64,000 nucleotides of DNA from J027 sp965215855. GTDB lineage: Bacteria; Chloroflexota; Anaerolineae; Aggregatilineales; J027. Below, piece after piece: positions 8,714 through 17,294 of the stretch. A model generated the notes under the pieces. The model saw nothing but the letters and a program-made list of their open reading frames with translations, had not been told where the DNA came from and did not search any database. Position 1 is the stretch's first letter. Every line of letters begins with the position of its first letter. Both the position numbers and the translations under genes were made by a program. Where the stretch lies: NCBI GenBank assembly GCA_965215855.1, contig CBDCER010000003.1, positions 372,001 to 436,000 on the forward strand, in the 5' to 3' direction.

Positions 8714-8764
8714 GACGTGGCGCAGAAATTATGACGTTCGGCGCAAAAACTCTGAGACGCTACA
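8698..8764. repeat. Right transposon end with three TnsB-type binding sites
   Basis: Three inverted copies of the left-end motif lie close together: 8698-8715 (GGCGCAAAAACTGTGAGA), 8719-8736 (a weaker version) and 8740-8764 (terminal copy). The first overlaps the last codons of tniQ, so the coding sequence and the transposition site share bases. Confidence 0.85.
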
Positions 8765-9581
8765 TACCTGGCGCGAGCTGAAATCTGCAAAGCACGCGAG
8801 GTAATTTGGATATCCAGTGGCAATCACGCCACCAGCGGCCAGGTAATAGTAGGCAATACTGGTGACCGCCAGCAGGTGTTGGCGAGTCTCGAGAATGCCC
8901 AACGCACCGGAACGATGTGCTACTTACCCCATGCCGGTCTGGTCTTTCCGGAGTTATTGCAACCTGAACCAATTCCCGAACCCCAACCCAACCTGTCGTG
9001 TGCGACACGTGTTGAACGTGGTGAACAAAGTTTGCTGATTAATGGTGCGCCCGTAATCGGGCGTTAGTGTCAGTGGAGGGAAACCTCTACTCCCTGCGGA
9101 TAAAGGAGTTGCCCAGCGCCTTACCCAACGGACGAAAGTCCAATGGGGAAATAGCACGGCGTGAAAAGGGGAAATGACCACTCCATCAAGAGGTCAGGTT
9201 TCTCAGGGCAATCTCGATAGGGTGAAAGCTGAATTGCTTGAAGCTCAGAGGAGAGTGGGGCAACAGGACCCAGGCAGGAAAGATGGTGATACCTGTTTCT
9301 ACATGAATAGCGGTTGTATCGTTGACAACAGCTATATCCGCTCATGTGGCACAGCCCACGTAGATGGGACAAAACCTCGAACGAGCCACCTAAGTCGAGA
9401 CGGTCTGGACTAACGTCTAAACGGGGATTGCCCCTGTCGGGATGCAAATTTTGCTATGGCTTTGAGCCTGAAAACCCGACGAGGCAACGGAGCCTGCGTA
9501 GTAGTCTGAGGACGGGAAAGCCGCCCACATGGCAAAGGCAGGCAGGTTCTCTAATCGTAATAAGCTTGAGAGGAGCACAAA

Positions 9582-11390
9582 GTGCAAAACCCAAACATTC
9601 TACTTACGATCCTTAGCTCAATGGCACGTAAGCCAGAAGTGAAGTTCGACAAGCTGTTTCAAAAGCTGTACAACGTTGAACTTTGGCTAATGGCATACCA
9701 ACGTATTGCCCCGAAACCGGGTAACATGACAAGGGGCGTAGATGGCAAGACAATTGACGGCACTGGCCGCAAACGTATTGAGAACATGATCGAAGATCTG
9801 AAAGCGTCTCGCTATACACCAAAGCCAGCACGTCGTGTCTATATCCCAAAAGCGAACGGTAACATGCGACCGCTTGGAATACCAAGTTTCGAGGACAAGC
9901 TGCTGCAAACGGTAGTCAAACTCATTCTCGAAGCCATCTATGAACCAACCTTCTCCCCATATTCACATGGCTTCCGGCCCAACCGCAGTTGCCATACGGC
10001 ACTCGAACAAGTCAAGGCCATGCACGGGGTACGATGGTGGATCGAAGGTGATATCAAAGGTTTCTTTGACAACCTTCAACACGATACGCTGCTGGGTATT
10101 CTCGGAAAACGCATCGCGGATAAGCGGTTCCTGCACCTGATCGGTCAATTCCTGAAGGCAGGATATGTCGAATCTGGCGTGAAGCACAACACCTACTCTG
10201 GAACACCACAAGGTGGCAACCTTAGCCCAATCCTATCCAATATCTATCTGCATGAACTCGATAGGATGATGGCACAAAAACAAGCCACATTCAATCGAGG
10301 GAAAGCGCGTCGCATTCGCCCCGAATACCGGCGACTACAGCGAAGGATACGTCGGGAAAAGGCAAAGGCACGCGAAACTGGTGATTGGACATCCTACAAA
10401 GCACTCAGAAATGAATTGCACAAGACACCAGCTTCGGATCCGCAAGACCCCGACTACCGGCGGTTACGATATGTGCGCTATGCTGACGACTTCCTCATTG
10501 GAATAAACGGCAGTAAGGCGGACGCCATTCAGTTAAAGTCCTGGCTACAAGCGTATCTTCAAGAAGAACTTGGCCTGGAACTGTCGGCGGAAAAAACGCT
10601 GATTACCAACGCCAAGAAACGTGTGAGATTTCTTGGCTACGACATACAACGATGGCAGACTAATCGTGTGCTAAAATTCCGGAATGCCCGCTATGGTGCA
10701 ATGAGAAAGCGGACGACCAGTTATCAGCTAAAGTTATCGCTTCCACGCGACAGAATACAACAATTTGCACGGACATACGGAACGGCTGAAAATTGGAAAG
10801 CAAACCATCGTCCCCGTTTGCTGCATCATAGCGAACTGGAAATTCTGATGATCTACAACACCGAGGTCAGAGGATTTCTGAACTACTATGCTTTAGCTGA
10901 CAATCTCAGCTATGTAGCTGCCAATTTGCTATGGCTAACCACGAACAGTTTCCTCAAGACACTTGCCAATAAGCGCAAATGTAGCGTGAATAAGGTCGTT
11001 AAGTCCCTGAAAACGGGAGCAAATACCTTCGTTATTCGTCATCGGAAAACAGATGGAACGATCAAGGAATATCAACTGTTTTCATCAACGCGCCAATTGA
11101 AACGCGAAAAAGTGACGAATTGGGTGGTAGACCGAATTCCCCATACGTGGCAGTATCAATCACCCTCTGAACTGGGAATGCGGCTTAATGCCAACCAGTG
11201 TGAGTGGTGTGGGACAACACAAGGGAAGATGGAAGTTCACCATATCCGACGGTTACGCGATCTTAAAGGTAAAGCGAAATGGGAAGTTGAGATGATTGGA
11301 AAGCGGCGCAAAACGATGGTGCTGTGTCGAATATGCCATCAGGCACTACATGCGGGAAAACTCACTGAAGCAACAAGACAACAGAGCTAA
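9582..11390 (+). CDS. ltrA: Group II intron reverse transcriptase/maturase with HNH endonuclease
   Basis: The intron-encoded protein assists splicing and inserts the intron by target-primed reverse transcription. The 602-residue product has the RT fingers (KANGNMRPLGIPSFEDK), the palm motif YADD at residues 300-303 with GTPQGGNLSP before it, a maturase (X) domain in the following 200 residues, and a C-terminal HNH endonuclease (CEWCGTTQGKMEVHHIRRL, then CRICHQALHAG, near residues 540-590). All domains look intact, so the intron may be mobile. The GTG at 9582 follows GAGAGGAGC and is favoured. An ATG at 9621 is the alternative. Confidence 0.93.
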   Translation: MQNPNILLTILSSMARKPEVKFDKLFQKLYNVELWLMAYQRIAPKPGNMTRGVDGKTIDGTGRKRIENMIEDLKASRYTPKPARRVYIPKANGNMRPLGIPSFEDKLLQTVVKLILEAIYEPTFSPYSHGFRPNRSCHTALEQVKAMHGVRWWIEGDIKGFFDNLQHDTLLGILGKRIADKRFLHLIGQFLKAGYVESGVKHNTYSGTPQGGNLSPILSNIYLHELDRMMAQKQATFNRGKARRIRPEYRRLQRRIRREKAKARETGDWTSYKALRNELHKTPASDPQDPDYRRLRYVRYADDFLIGINGSKADAIQLKSWLQAYLQEELGLELSAEKTLITNAKKRVRFLGYDIQRWQTNRVLKFRNARYGAMRKRTTSYQLKLSLPRDRIQQFARTYGTAENWKANHRPRLLHHSELEILMIYNTEVRGFLNYYALADNLSYVAANLLWLTTNSFLKTLANKRKCSVNKVVKSLKTGANTFVIRHRKTDGTIKEYQLFSSTRQLKREKVTNWVVDRIPHTWQYQSPSELGMRLNANQCEWCGTTQGKMEVHHIRRLRDLKGKAKWEVEMIGKRRKTMVLCRICHQALHAGKLTEATRQQS

Positions 11391-11402
11391 GTGAGAACTG
11401 GA

Positions 11403-11436
11403 GAGCCGGATACGCGGAAACGTGTATGTCCGGTTC
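11403..11436 (+). ncRNA. Group II intron domain V
   Basis: A 34-base hairpin begins GAGCCGGATACGCGG and closes with TGTCCGGTTC around a GAAA tetraloop. It has the length and layout of the catalytic domain V of bacterial group II introns. Domain VI and the 3' splice site follow within 61 bases. Confidence 0.92.
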
Positions 11437-11666
11437 GGAGGGGAGTGTTGTGAAACCTACTGTGGCAACACAGCAAGGCGCATGGCACTTACCCTACATT
11501 TTCAGGCAATGGTGGTGGCTCAATATCTGTACCGGTTGCTGCACCAGGAGCCAGTCACGACGTTTATGAGCTTCATCGGGAGCAGCGACATGGTCATTCA
11601 TCACACCCCGATTGAGGCCGCGACGTTGTTGCCTTATCTGGCGGCGTGAAGCCCTACGGTGTCGAT

Positions 11667-11703
11667 AGCCGCATCCGGTTATGCTTGCTGGTGCGGCTTT
11701 TTC
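11667..11703 (+). terminator. Intrinsic terminator of the PRTRC/thiF operon
   Basis: AGCCGCA (11667-11673) pairs perfectly with TGCGGCT (11692-11698), followed by a run of T. It lies 18 bases after the thiF stop, so it would end the resident PRTRC transcript. Confidence 0.75.
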
Positions 11704-11759
11704 TGCTCTCACCTTTGCAGAAAGTTGTTCTGCGTCTCCCAATGTTGTAGTATGCGTCT

Positions 11760-11969
11760 ATGCCAACTCCTGAGCGTCCCAATCCAAACCATGCGAACTC
11801 GCCAACTCTGGCGGAATTGATAGCCGAACTGGCTTATATCAATAGAAAACTTGAACTTGCCAACGAAAATGAAAATACAATGGAACGATTTTTCATACGC
11901 GATGCCCTGCTTGAACAACGGGATATGCTGGAAGACGAGATTGATGAGTTGAATTCTTCGTCCGAATGA
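11760..11969 (+). CDS. Small coiled-coil protein of unknown function
   Basis: The 69-residue product is acidic and almost entirely helical after a Pro-rich start (PTPERPNPNHANSPTL), with heptad-like hydrophobic spacing (LAELIAELAYINRKL, then LLEQRDMLEDEIDEL). There is no cysteine and no membrane segment. A weak promoter-like stretch precedes it (TGTAGTATGC, about 11743-11752), and no good ribosome-binding site is visible. It stands alone between the PRTRC terminator and a convergent toxin gene. It may belong to the accessory island or to the plasmid backbone. The family is not recognised. Confidence 0.55.
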   Translation: MPTPERPNPNHANSPTLAELIAELAYINRKLELANENENTMERFFIRDALLEQRDMLEDEIDELNSSSE

Positions 11970-12011
11970 CTCTGACCTGCAGGGCAGCCCCACCTAATGA
12001 CAAAGGTATCT

Positions 12012-12305
12012 TTAATTCGTGGGGCGGAGGCGTAACTGGCGTAGCGTGCGGTAGAAGTTCTCGCGTGAAGCAGCATAGTGGATAATGATCTGCTGATTCT
12101 TAACCTCATACGCGACGCGGTAATCTGTGTTTTTATAACGTGTGTGAAGTGACCGCAGGAAATACCAGGGGGCTTTGAGGGCTGGTGAGTGTAACGGATC
12201 TTGGGTGGCGTTCTGGAGAATGTCAATCAGGTGGGCACGAACATCACGCGGCAGTTTCTTGAGAGCGCGACGAGCAGCGGGTGTTGTCACCAGTTCATAG
12301 ACCAT
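12012..12305 (-). CDS. relE: RelE/ParE-family toxin
   Basis: The 97-residue product has the RelE-fold pattern: an N-terminal strand (YELVTTPAARRALKKLP), two helices, and a beta sheet ending in TDYRVAYEVKNQQIIIHYAASR. RelE toxins cut mRNA on the ribosome, and ParE relatives poison gyrase. The Arg/Lys-rich strands and the late tyrosine suit RelE. It lies 9 bases downstream of the antitoxin gene on the same strand, in the usual antitoxin-first order. Such a pair would stabilise the island or plasmid. Confidence 0.85.
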   Translation of the reverse strand: MVYELVTTPAARRALKKLPRDVRAHLIDILQNATQDPLHSPALKAPWYFLRSLHTRYKNTDYRVAYEVKNQQIIIHYAASRENFYRTLRQLRLRPTN

Positions 12306-12314
12306 ACGCCCTTT

Positions 12315-12617
12315 CTATTCGTCGTCGAGGATCGTAGTAATAGGGAAGACCTGTCCCGCAGCAGTTTCTTGACGACTTTCCTCAATAGTACGACGAATAT
12401 CTGCATCCAGGCTGATAGCCAGGCTGTCGGCCAGTTCTGGCTGGTGGGTCATGATATGATCTAGCAAATGATGGATAGCATCCATAAACGGCTCGCCAAC
12501 AATCCAGGCCATCGGCTTGTTGTTGCGCCTGACCTGAATGCGTTCGTCTTTATAATAAGCCAGTTCCAATAGCTCAGAGAGTTTCTGGCGGGCATTGTGG
12601 GCGGAGATGATTGACAT
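12315..12617 (-). CDS. Phd/YefM-family antitoxin
   Basis: The 100-residue product begins MSIISAHNARQKLSELLELA and continues YKDERIQVRRNNKPMAWIVG, the Phd/YefM N-terminal DNA-binding pattern. An acidic C-terminal half would wrap the RelE toxin encoded directly downstream. The start at 12617 was chosen because the family begins there. The longer in-frame version adds 37 residues covering the promoter. As in other Phd-type pairs it should repress its own operon through the repeats just upstream. Confidence 0.82.
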   Translation of the reverse strand: MSIISAHNARQKLSELLELAYYKDERIQVRRNNKPMAWIVGEPFMDAIHHLLDHIMTHQPELADSLAISLDADIRRTIEESRQETAAGQVFPITTILDDE

Positions 12618-12680
12618 ATGCAAAGGTATACTTGGTACGATTGGTATGTATTGTCTCATGGGTACGATTGCTGTCAACCA
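12618..12680 (-). promoter_or_regulatory. Promoter/operator of the toxin-antitoxin pair
   Basis: Read on the minus strand, TTGACA (12672-12677) is a perfect -35 box, with a weaker ACAATA 17 bases further on. The 10-base direct repeat GGTACGATTG occurs at 12634-12643 and 12661-12670, spanning the promoter, with further GTACC-containing half-sites nearby. This is the arrangement expected of an autoregulatory operator. Confidence 0.6.
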
Positions 12681-12719
12681 GCAAAACTGTACCAATGTGG
12701 CAATTCTAAACAGTGTATA

Positions 12720-12993
12720 CATCACCAACGACAGATAGAGAATACTACAGGGTTATCCCTCCCACGCAGGTTATAGGCCAACGACAACAAACATATTCGC
12801 CAGGAGCAGTGAGTTATACAATTCGACGTTGTAATGCGTTCCCAAGTTCGTGCTTCTTCTATGACAGATTGTGCGACTCAAAACCAGATTTTCGCCGCAT
12901 GGCAGTGCCAATTGCCACGTCCGCATAATTGCGAGTGCCTCAACGTAGATTTCCTGCTGTACACCTCAGTACGCAAATAAAACAATTCCCTAT
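12720..12993. other. Non-coding stretch with nothing recognisable
   Basis: Between the toxin-antitoxin promoter and the gene remnant I see no open frame with a ribosome-binding site, no strong hairpin and no repeat. Confidence 0.5.
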
Positions 12994-13348
12994 ATGGGCA
13001 AAGAAGACGACAACCAACTCCAGCCGCCATCATTGGCCGAGATTTCTCGGATGGCGCATGACCTGGCAGTGCAAGATGGTGAACACGTCCTGACCATCCC
13101 AGCACCTTGACCGCATCGAAGCCCTTATCATTGTCAGCCTGGAGACCTTGAAACATCATGCTGCTATGCTGGTGCATGAAATGGTGCGTGAGGATGGGGA
13201 ATTGGTTGATTTACGCGAACGCATCACACATCACAACTTCCTGACGGCAGCATCGAAAGCATGCTACTGGAGGCATTCATTACGGGGTATCTTCTGGGAG
13301 CTAATCGACGAGCCTACATTCTTTATTAATAACAGTTTGGATCGATAG
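12994..13348 (+). pseudogene. Possible frameshifted small-gene remnant
   Basis: A frame opening at ATG 12994 (MGKEDDNQLQPPSLAEI) stops after about 38 codons. In the next frame the sequence carries on as plausible protein (LDRIEALIIVSLETLKHHA, then MVREDGELVDLRERITHHN) to a stop at 13346-13348. The two halves look like one short helical protein broken by a single indel. No family is recognised. It could equally be chance open frame, so the call is weak. Confidence 0.3.
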
Positions 13349-13424
13349 CACAAACACTTTTCTGCTACCAAGAACTTGAAAATGAATTGCGGATAAGTAG
13401 ATGTGAGGTACAAGGCACTTTATA

Positions 13425-14570
13425 TTAGAGGCTCTTTGGCATACTACAAATCGTTCTCAATTTACCTACAGTTGCCTTTTCCCAAATTGAGTATTCTTTT
13501 GGATTCTTCCAAAATTCAAGCCATGCTTCATTTAACAGACTATGTATTGGGTCGGAAGTATTCCGACTCGCAATGCGGGAACCTATTTGCTGGGTACCGC
13601 AATAAGCACTTTGAACTATTCTCTTGATTATGTGATCGGGAAAACACCGGAAATACTGAGGGCAAGGACTTGTTCCAGATATGTTTATGAGGTCTGCCCA
13701 TCTGGCTTCGATATTCTGAGCAACTTCATGGTACTCGGATCTTCTCAAGGCAAGAATCATGGTACGCATTCTCGCATCATCTGGGGGATGAGTAGACTTT
13801 GAGAAATATGGTATACGAAAGAAATCCGAGGAACGCTTCGCACATAAATGGATGTTAGCCCAGGCGTAAGCTGGCCCGAGCGTGAATAGAGCGAATAGAT
13901 CACAGAAGAACTCAGTTCCCCAGTTTGCCCACGATCTTATCCAACTTTCAAGATAATATGAGTATTCTGGTGGGCTTCTTCTTCGTTTTTCCTTCTGCAA
14001 TTCTTGCAACAGATAGAGGTGTACATAGTTAATTGTATCGTGCAACTGGTTGCGAAAAGATTGAACCTTGGGATCCAATTTTTCTTCTATAATCGGATGT
14101 GCTAGTTCATGATATAGATCGGGTAAATGCAGAATAAATTCAGCTTCACCAGGAGGAACACACAAAAGGTTCAGATCAGTATAAATATAAAAATATCCTT
14201 GAGACAATGTTGTTATAACTGGTGGAAGCAAAGGATAATTAATTTCTTGTCGTATATTGTCTAGCAATTGGTTCAGAAATGCATCAACTTGATTTGCCCG
14301 GTTGAGCGCCGCAATCCCAACTAGTTCCAAATGATCCAGCTTTCCTACAGTTTTACGCAAGATCCTAAGAAGATCTGATTGAATGTTCGTATTGTGAAAG
14401 AGATTTGCACTTCGTAGATTTTCAATGGAATCGATAATCTCTGATATTTCATTACGGCATCTTTGCTCAAGCAGTTGGAATTCACGAGGGAGACCTATCG
14501 GAATGTGCTTCAGTAAGTGTTTTGCGCGCTCGCCTAATTGATTAAATGTACCTTCAAAATAATCTTTCAC
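13425..14570 (-). CDS. Predicted zincin-type metalloprotease in the Argonaute operon
   Basis: The 381-residue product is helical in its first 150 residues and then shows LPDLYHELAHPII, an HExxH zinc-binding motif (HELAH). About 60 residues later comes WGTEFFCDLFALFTLGP, where Glu could be the third zinc ligand of a gluzincin, and then THPPDDARMRTM, a segment common in peptidases with a substrate-facing His. No signal peptide or membrane segment is seen, so it should act in the cytoplasm. It is the last gene of the operon and overlaps the small preceding gene by 4 bases. Protease activity is predicted from the motif only. Its role beside an Argonaute is not known to me. Confidence 0.65.
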   Translation of the reverse strand: MKDYFEGTFNQLGERAKHLLKHIPIGLPREFQLLEQRCRNEISEIIDSIENLRSANLFHNTNIQSDLLRILRKTVGKLDHLELVGIAALNRANQVDAFLNQLLDNIRQEINYPLLPPVITTLSQGYFYIYTDLNLLCVPPGEAEFILHLPDLYHELAHPIIEEKLDPKVQSFRNQLHDTINYVHLYLLQELQKEKRRRSPPEYSYYLESWIRSWANWGTEFFCDLFALFTLGPAYAWANIHLCAKRSSDFFRIPYFSKSTHPPDDARMRTMILALRRSEYHEVAQNIEARWADLINISGTSPCPQYFRCFPDHIIKRIVQSAYCGTQQIGSRIASRNTSDPIHSLLNEAWLEFWKNPKEYSIWEKATVGKLRTICSMPKSL

Positions 14571-14929
14571 CGTATGCGCCTATCCATTTTTTCAATGGCA
14601 TCAAGTTGATGCTTTTCGAAAAATATGGCAATCTTCTCAAGTATCACAATATGGTCTTCTGAAAAATCATTCTGTTGAATTGCTTCTTTACACTTTTCGA
14701 CTTCCGAAGGATCAATTTTCTCCTCAGACCTCAACAGTAAAATAGTAATCTTATCCGACAATTCCTCGTCGCCATCGGAAGCCAGTTTAGCAAGCAATGA
14801 AACCAATTTGTCACGAGTATCATCATCGATAGACTGATATGTTTTTATGTTAATGAGAGTTTGATCTAAAAAATCTGCTTGCTCACGAATCAGTTGATAT
14901 AAGGTGGAATGTATTCCCGTATCACTCAT
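14567..14929 (-). CDS. Small acidic helical protein of the Argonaute operon
   Basis: The 120-residue product (from MSDTGIHSTLYQL) is acidic and helical, with no cysteine and no membrane segment. It overlaps the Argonaute stop by 8 bases and the protease start by 4 bases, so all three are probably translated together. ATG 14929 was preferred over 14944 because the upstream five codons lie deeper in the Argonaute gene. The family is not recognised. It could bridge the Argonaute and the protease, or inhibit one of them. Confidence 0.65.
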   Translation of the reverse strand: MSDTGIHSTLYQLIREQADFLDQTLINIKTYQSIDDDTRDKLVSLLAKLASDGDEELSDKITILLLRSEEKIDPSEVEKCKEAIQQNDFSEDHIVILEKIAIFFEKHQLDAIEKMDRRIR

Positions 14930-17294
14930 TATCAGTAGCCTCATCGTAAAATTCTATTTCATCTTCATCAAAATCAGTGGCATCTTCAATAAGATAACGG
15001 TCGTTGAGTTTGATTGTTATTGGGTAGCGCAAGCAATCATCAGGTTTTGTCCAAGTTAGAGTGGATAACTTGTATATGTCCTCGATAATGTCTTCAATTG
15101 ATAGCCCCCCATCTAATTTACGAATAAAGAGTGGATTCGCAGTTCCGTTTCGCAAGTAAGGACGACCTGTGGAACACAAGAAAGCTTCATTGTCGTTCAT
15201 GACATAGTAATGCCCAACCTCTGGGTTCTCTATCCACCTTCTTCCATTACGTTTGTAGTAAAAATCAAATAGGCGTAAGCGTATAGATGATCTCTTAGGT
15301 ATTTCAACTAGCGTCAATAGTGCATCGCTCGCAATAATTCCAGTGCGCTTGAGATTTTCCAAAGCCGATAAAGCCCCTTTAATTTCTGTCGAAAACAAGC
15401 GACCATCCCTATGGATTACGATATTTCTGATTAAAGCAGGACTGCTACCAGCCTCTTCTTCAATAATGTCTTCGAGGTATTTTTTTAGTTGGTCTTCCAG
15501 TAACTTTTCTTTTTGTCGAGACTCATGGATATCAAAATTGATTTGAGAGCCAAATCTCCCAACAATGAAAATGCCTGCACTATTTTCTTTTACGTCAATC
15601 CCTATGGTTACATCAGCCTTCAACGGTTCAGCTAAGACAAAGGGCCATCGCTGGTTTGCCAATAACACTTTATTGAGTGTCACAATACGCAAATAGCCCC
15701 GCATTTTCCCTCGATGTCTTTTGTCAATTACATATTGATGTTTTCCGCCTGTATCAGTAATTAGTCTGTAACATTGTTGTCCAACCTCAGAGTGGATTAC
15801 TGCCGCAAATATACTTTTCTGGCGTAGTTCCCGAATCGCCATTGCATCCAATTGGTGTTCATCACGAAGGCCACGATCAGATGTGTAATGTGTCATTATC
15901 ACAGCATACCCAGGCGTAAATGAATGACGCTCAAGCATATCTCGAATTGCCTTGCCTTGATGAGCATATGTTCGAGGACCACTATCATCAAAGGTTATAA
16001 TTTCTGGATCATATAAGGGTTTAACGGCAAAATGTTTCCTCACTTCCCGCTTCAAATCCGCTAAGAAAGAAATACCCCAACTCTTGCAGACACTTTCAGG
16101 CAAAATAAGGTGTTGTTTCAAAAGGGGATCAGTCTCATAGAATCCGGCATCCATGTCCGAAAGAAGCGAAAGTTTGACTTTGCCAAGTTGATCCATCCCT
16201 GTTTGTTGAGCTCCAGTGGTTCCTTTGACCGAAAGTATTGTATCCTTTCCGAACCTTAAATCTGGAACGACAAACTTCTTGCTTGGTATATCAACAGGAT
16301 CACTTTTGATGTGAAGATGAACATTACCATAGGATAGTTTTTTGAGGTAACTCTGAACGACCCTTCGTATGCTATGTTCACGACGATGAGCATCGAGAAT
16401 AGTTCCTGCATGACTAGAGCCAGAAGGTTGGTTGTGTGTGCCCAGAACGGGAAAACACAGCGGTGCAACAGCAGCCCGCTCCTGACCATTAGGAGCAAAA
16501 TACATGACTGTAGATGCATCGGGTGACAAATTAGCAATTTCTGGCGGATAAGGCGGTGAGGTCCGCTCTTTTACATATTGGATCAACGTAATCTGTTGAT
16601 TTTTCCCGATAGAGAAAATAAATTCACTGATATTGAAATCATGTAGAGATTTCAACTTAATTTCATACCATTGATGCCCAAAGCGATAGACACAGTGTCT
16701 ACCCTTGTGTTCTTCAAACTCGTCACGAGTGATTTGATCTGGTAATGGCTTACTGCTAATCGTTTTGCTGGTAACATCAACACAAAGGCCAATGCCGCCA
16801 TCATGCGTAATCACGGTTTTAACTGAAAATCCTGGATAACGGATAATAGCGCCGTTTCGCCTACCATTCTTTTCAAAAAACGTAGCCCCAATAGTTGAGG
16901 GTTGCCAAAGTCTGTTGTTCCGATACAACTCGCCTTTAATCGAAAAGTCCAAGAAACGCAGACATACATGGTCGTAGATGGGGACGCGAGCTGCAAAATC
17001 AAGCTGAAAGGTTTCCATTAACTGAACAAATACCACTTGTGTGCGTGTAAGCATCATCCGTTCAGGCGGGCCACTCTTCGCATCATCACGTACCACCAAA
17101 AATGGCGTGTCGTCGCGCTCAATAATGGTGACTGGATTTCTGAGCTGGCGGCTTATCTTATTGATGATGTGCTGACGATTTGAGTAGTATTCATCTTGCT
17201 CCGGGCGCAATCCCTTAATCTGATAAAGGCGATATTGGGCTGAAATCTCGGAGAGGTTGATTATTGGGAAAATATTGGTTTCTATTCCTGCCAT
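14922..17294 (-). CDS. Long prokaryotic Argonaute (PIWI protein), catalytic tetrad apparently intact
   Basis: Prokaryotic Argonautes use short guide nucleic acids to find, and often cut, invading DNA. The 790-residue product has a long N-terminal/PAZ-like half, a MID-like region (about residues 440-530, GYAVIMTHYTSDRGLRDEH) and a C-terminal PIWI domain. Key residues are Asp567 (IGIDVKENSAG), Glu596 or Glu600 as the glutamate finger (RQKEKLLED), Asp630 (VIHRDGR) and Asp765 (RYPITIKLND). The spacings (63 and 198 from the first Asp) fit slicer-type long Argonautes. It ends in a strongly acidic tail. It overlaps the Cas4-like nuclease gene upstream by 13 bases. A long Argonaute is clear. Guide type (RNA or DNA) and clade are not readable from sequence alone. 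Confidence 0.88.
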   Translation of the reverse strand: MAGIETNIFPIINLSEISAQYRLYQIKGLRPEQDEYYSNRQHIINKISRQLRNPVTIIERDDTPFLVVRDDAKSGPPERMMLTRTQVVFVQLMETFQLDFAARVPIYDHVCLRFLDFSIKGELYRNNRLWQPSTIGATFFEKNGRRNGAIIRYPGFSVKTVITHDGGIGLCVDVTSKTISSKPLPDQITRDEFEEHKGRHCVYRFGHQWYEIKLKSLHDFNISEFIFSIGKNQQITLIQYVKERTSPPYPPEIANLSPDASTVMYFAPNGQERAAVAPLCFPVLGTHNQPSGSSHAGTILDAHRREHSIRRVVQSYLKKLSYGNVHLHIKSDPVDIPSKKFVVPDLRFGKDTILSVKGTTGAQQTGMDQLGKVKLSLLSDMDAGFYETDPLLKQHLILPESVCKSWGISFLADLKREVRKHFAVKPLYDPEIITFDDSGPRTYAHQGKAIRDMLERHSFTPGYAVIMTHYTSDRGLRDEHQLDAMAIRELRQKSIFAAVIHSEVGQQCYRLITDTGGKHQYVIDKRHRGKMRGYLRIVTLNKVLLANQRWPFVLAEPLKADVTIGIDVKENSAGIFIVGRFGSQINFDIHESRQKEKLLEDQLKKYLEDIIEEEAGSSPALIRNIVIHRDGRLFSTEIKGALSALENLKRTGIIASDALLTLVEIPKRSSIRLRLFDFYYKRNGRRWIENPEVGHYYVMNDNEAFLCSTGRPYLRNGTANPLFIRKLDGGLSIEDIIEDIYKLSTLTWTKPDDCLRYPITIKLNDRYLIEDATDFDEDEIEFYDEATDNE

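Larger units (their letters stand above)
1987..8764 (+). mobile_element. Tn7-like transposon (tnsA-tnsB-tnsC-tniQ) carrying a copy of its target gene
   Basis: A complete 6778-bp element begins TGTAGCGTCTCAGAG and ends with the exact inverse (25-bp perfect terminal repeats), flanked by TACCT duplications. Both ends carry further TnsB-type sites. It encodes, in one direction, a ThiF-like cargo protein, a TnsA-like endonuclease, a DDE transposase (TnsB), an AAA+ regulator (TnsC) and a TniQ/TnsD-type target selector, with overlaps or gaps under 10 bases between the four tns/tni genes. TnsA marks it as cut-and-paste Tn7-like rather than Tn5053/Tn402-like. No Cas genes or crRNA-like repeats are present, so targeting is presumably by TniQ protein. 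All key catalytic residues are present, so it looks functional. Confidence 0.95.
9045..11497 (+). mobile_element. Group II intron inserted in the thiF gene
   Basis: The 5' end is GTGCGCCCG (family consensus GTGYG) and the 3' end is CTTACCCTAC. The 2453-bp unit contains a structured 5' region (9045-9580), the intron-encoded protein in domain IV, a 34-base domain V and a domain VI. Boundaries were fixed by exon logic: joining base 9044 to 11498 gives GAT in frame, and the joined protein reads LINDFQAMVVAQYLYRLL, aligned with LFVNDVVGNIAAQYLYRLL of the transposon copy. The intron lies in the sense orientation, so splicing can restore the message at this site. Confidence 0.93.
1631..11649 (+). 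pseudogene. PRTRC ThiF/E1-like gene, split by a transposon and a group II intron
   Basis: The gene survives as three segments: 1631-1986, 8770-9044 and 11498-11649. Joined, they give an uninterrupted 260-codon frame ending at TGA 11647-11649. The product has the E1/ThiF Rossmann nucleotide-binding loop VGVGGTGS near residue 20, then VDPDRVEQRNIGRQ, and ends in a short beta segment. E1-like proteins adenylate a small protein or peptide and pass it to the E2-like partner (here PRTRC B, one gene upstream). The transposon interrupts codon 119 in the conserved VDNYLARAEI block. The intron lies after base 1 of codon 211. The intron could splice out, but the transposon cannot, so as it stands translation stops at 2026 after about 12 transposon-encoded residues. 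No other damage is visible, which suggests recent insertions. Confidence 0.9.

Noticed and set aside
1987..8764. CRISPR-associated transposon or Tn5053/Tn402-type element
   Set aside because: No Cas gene, crRNA-like repeat or tracrRNA-like region lies inside, and TnsA is present, which Tn5053/Tn402 elements lack.
9045..11497. Diversity-generating retroelement
   Set aside because: The reverse transcriptase has maturase and HNH domains and lies between group II intron ends with a domain V. No template/variable repeat pair was seen.
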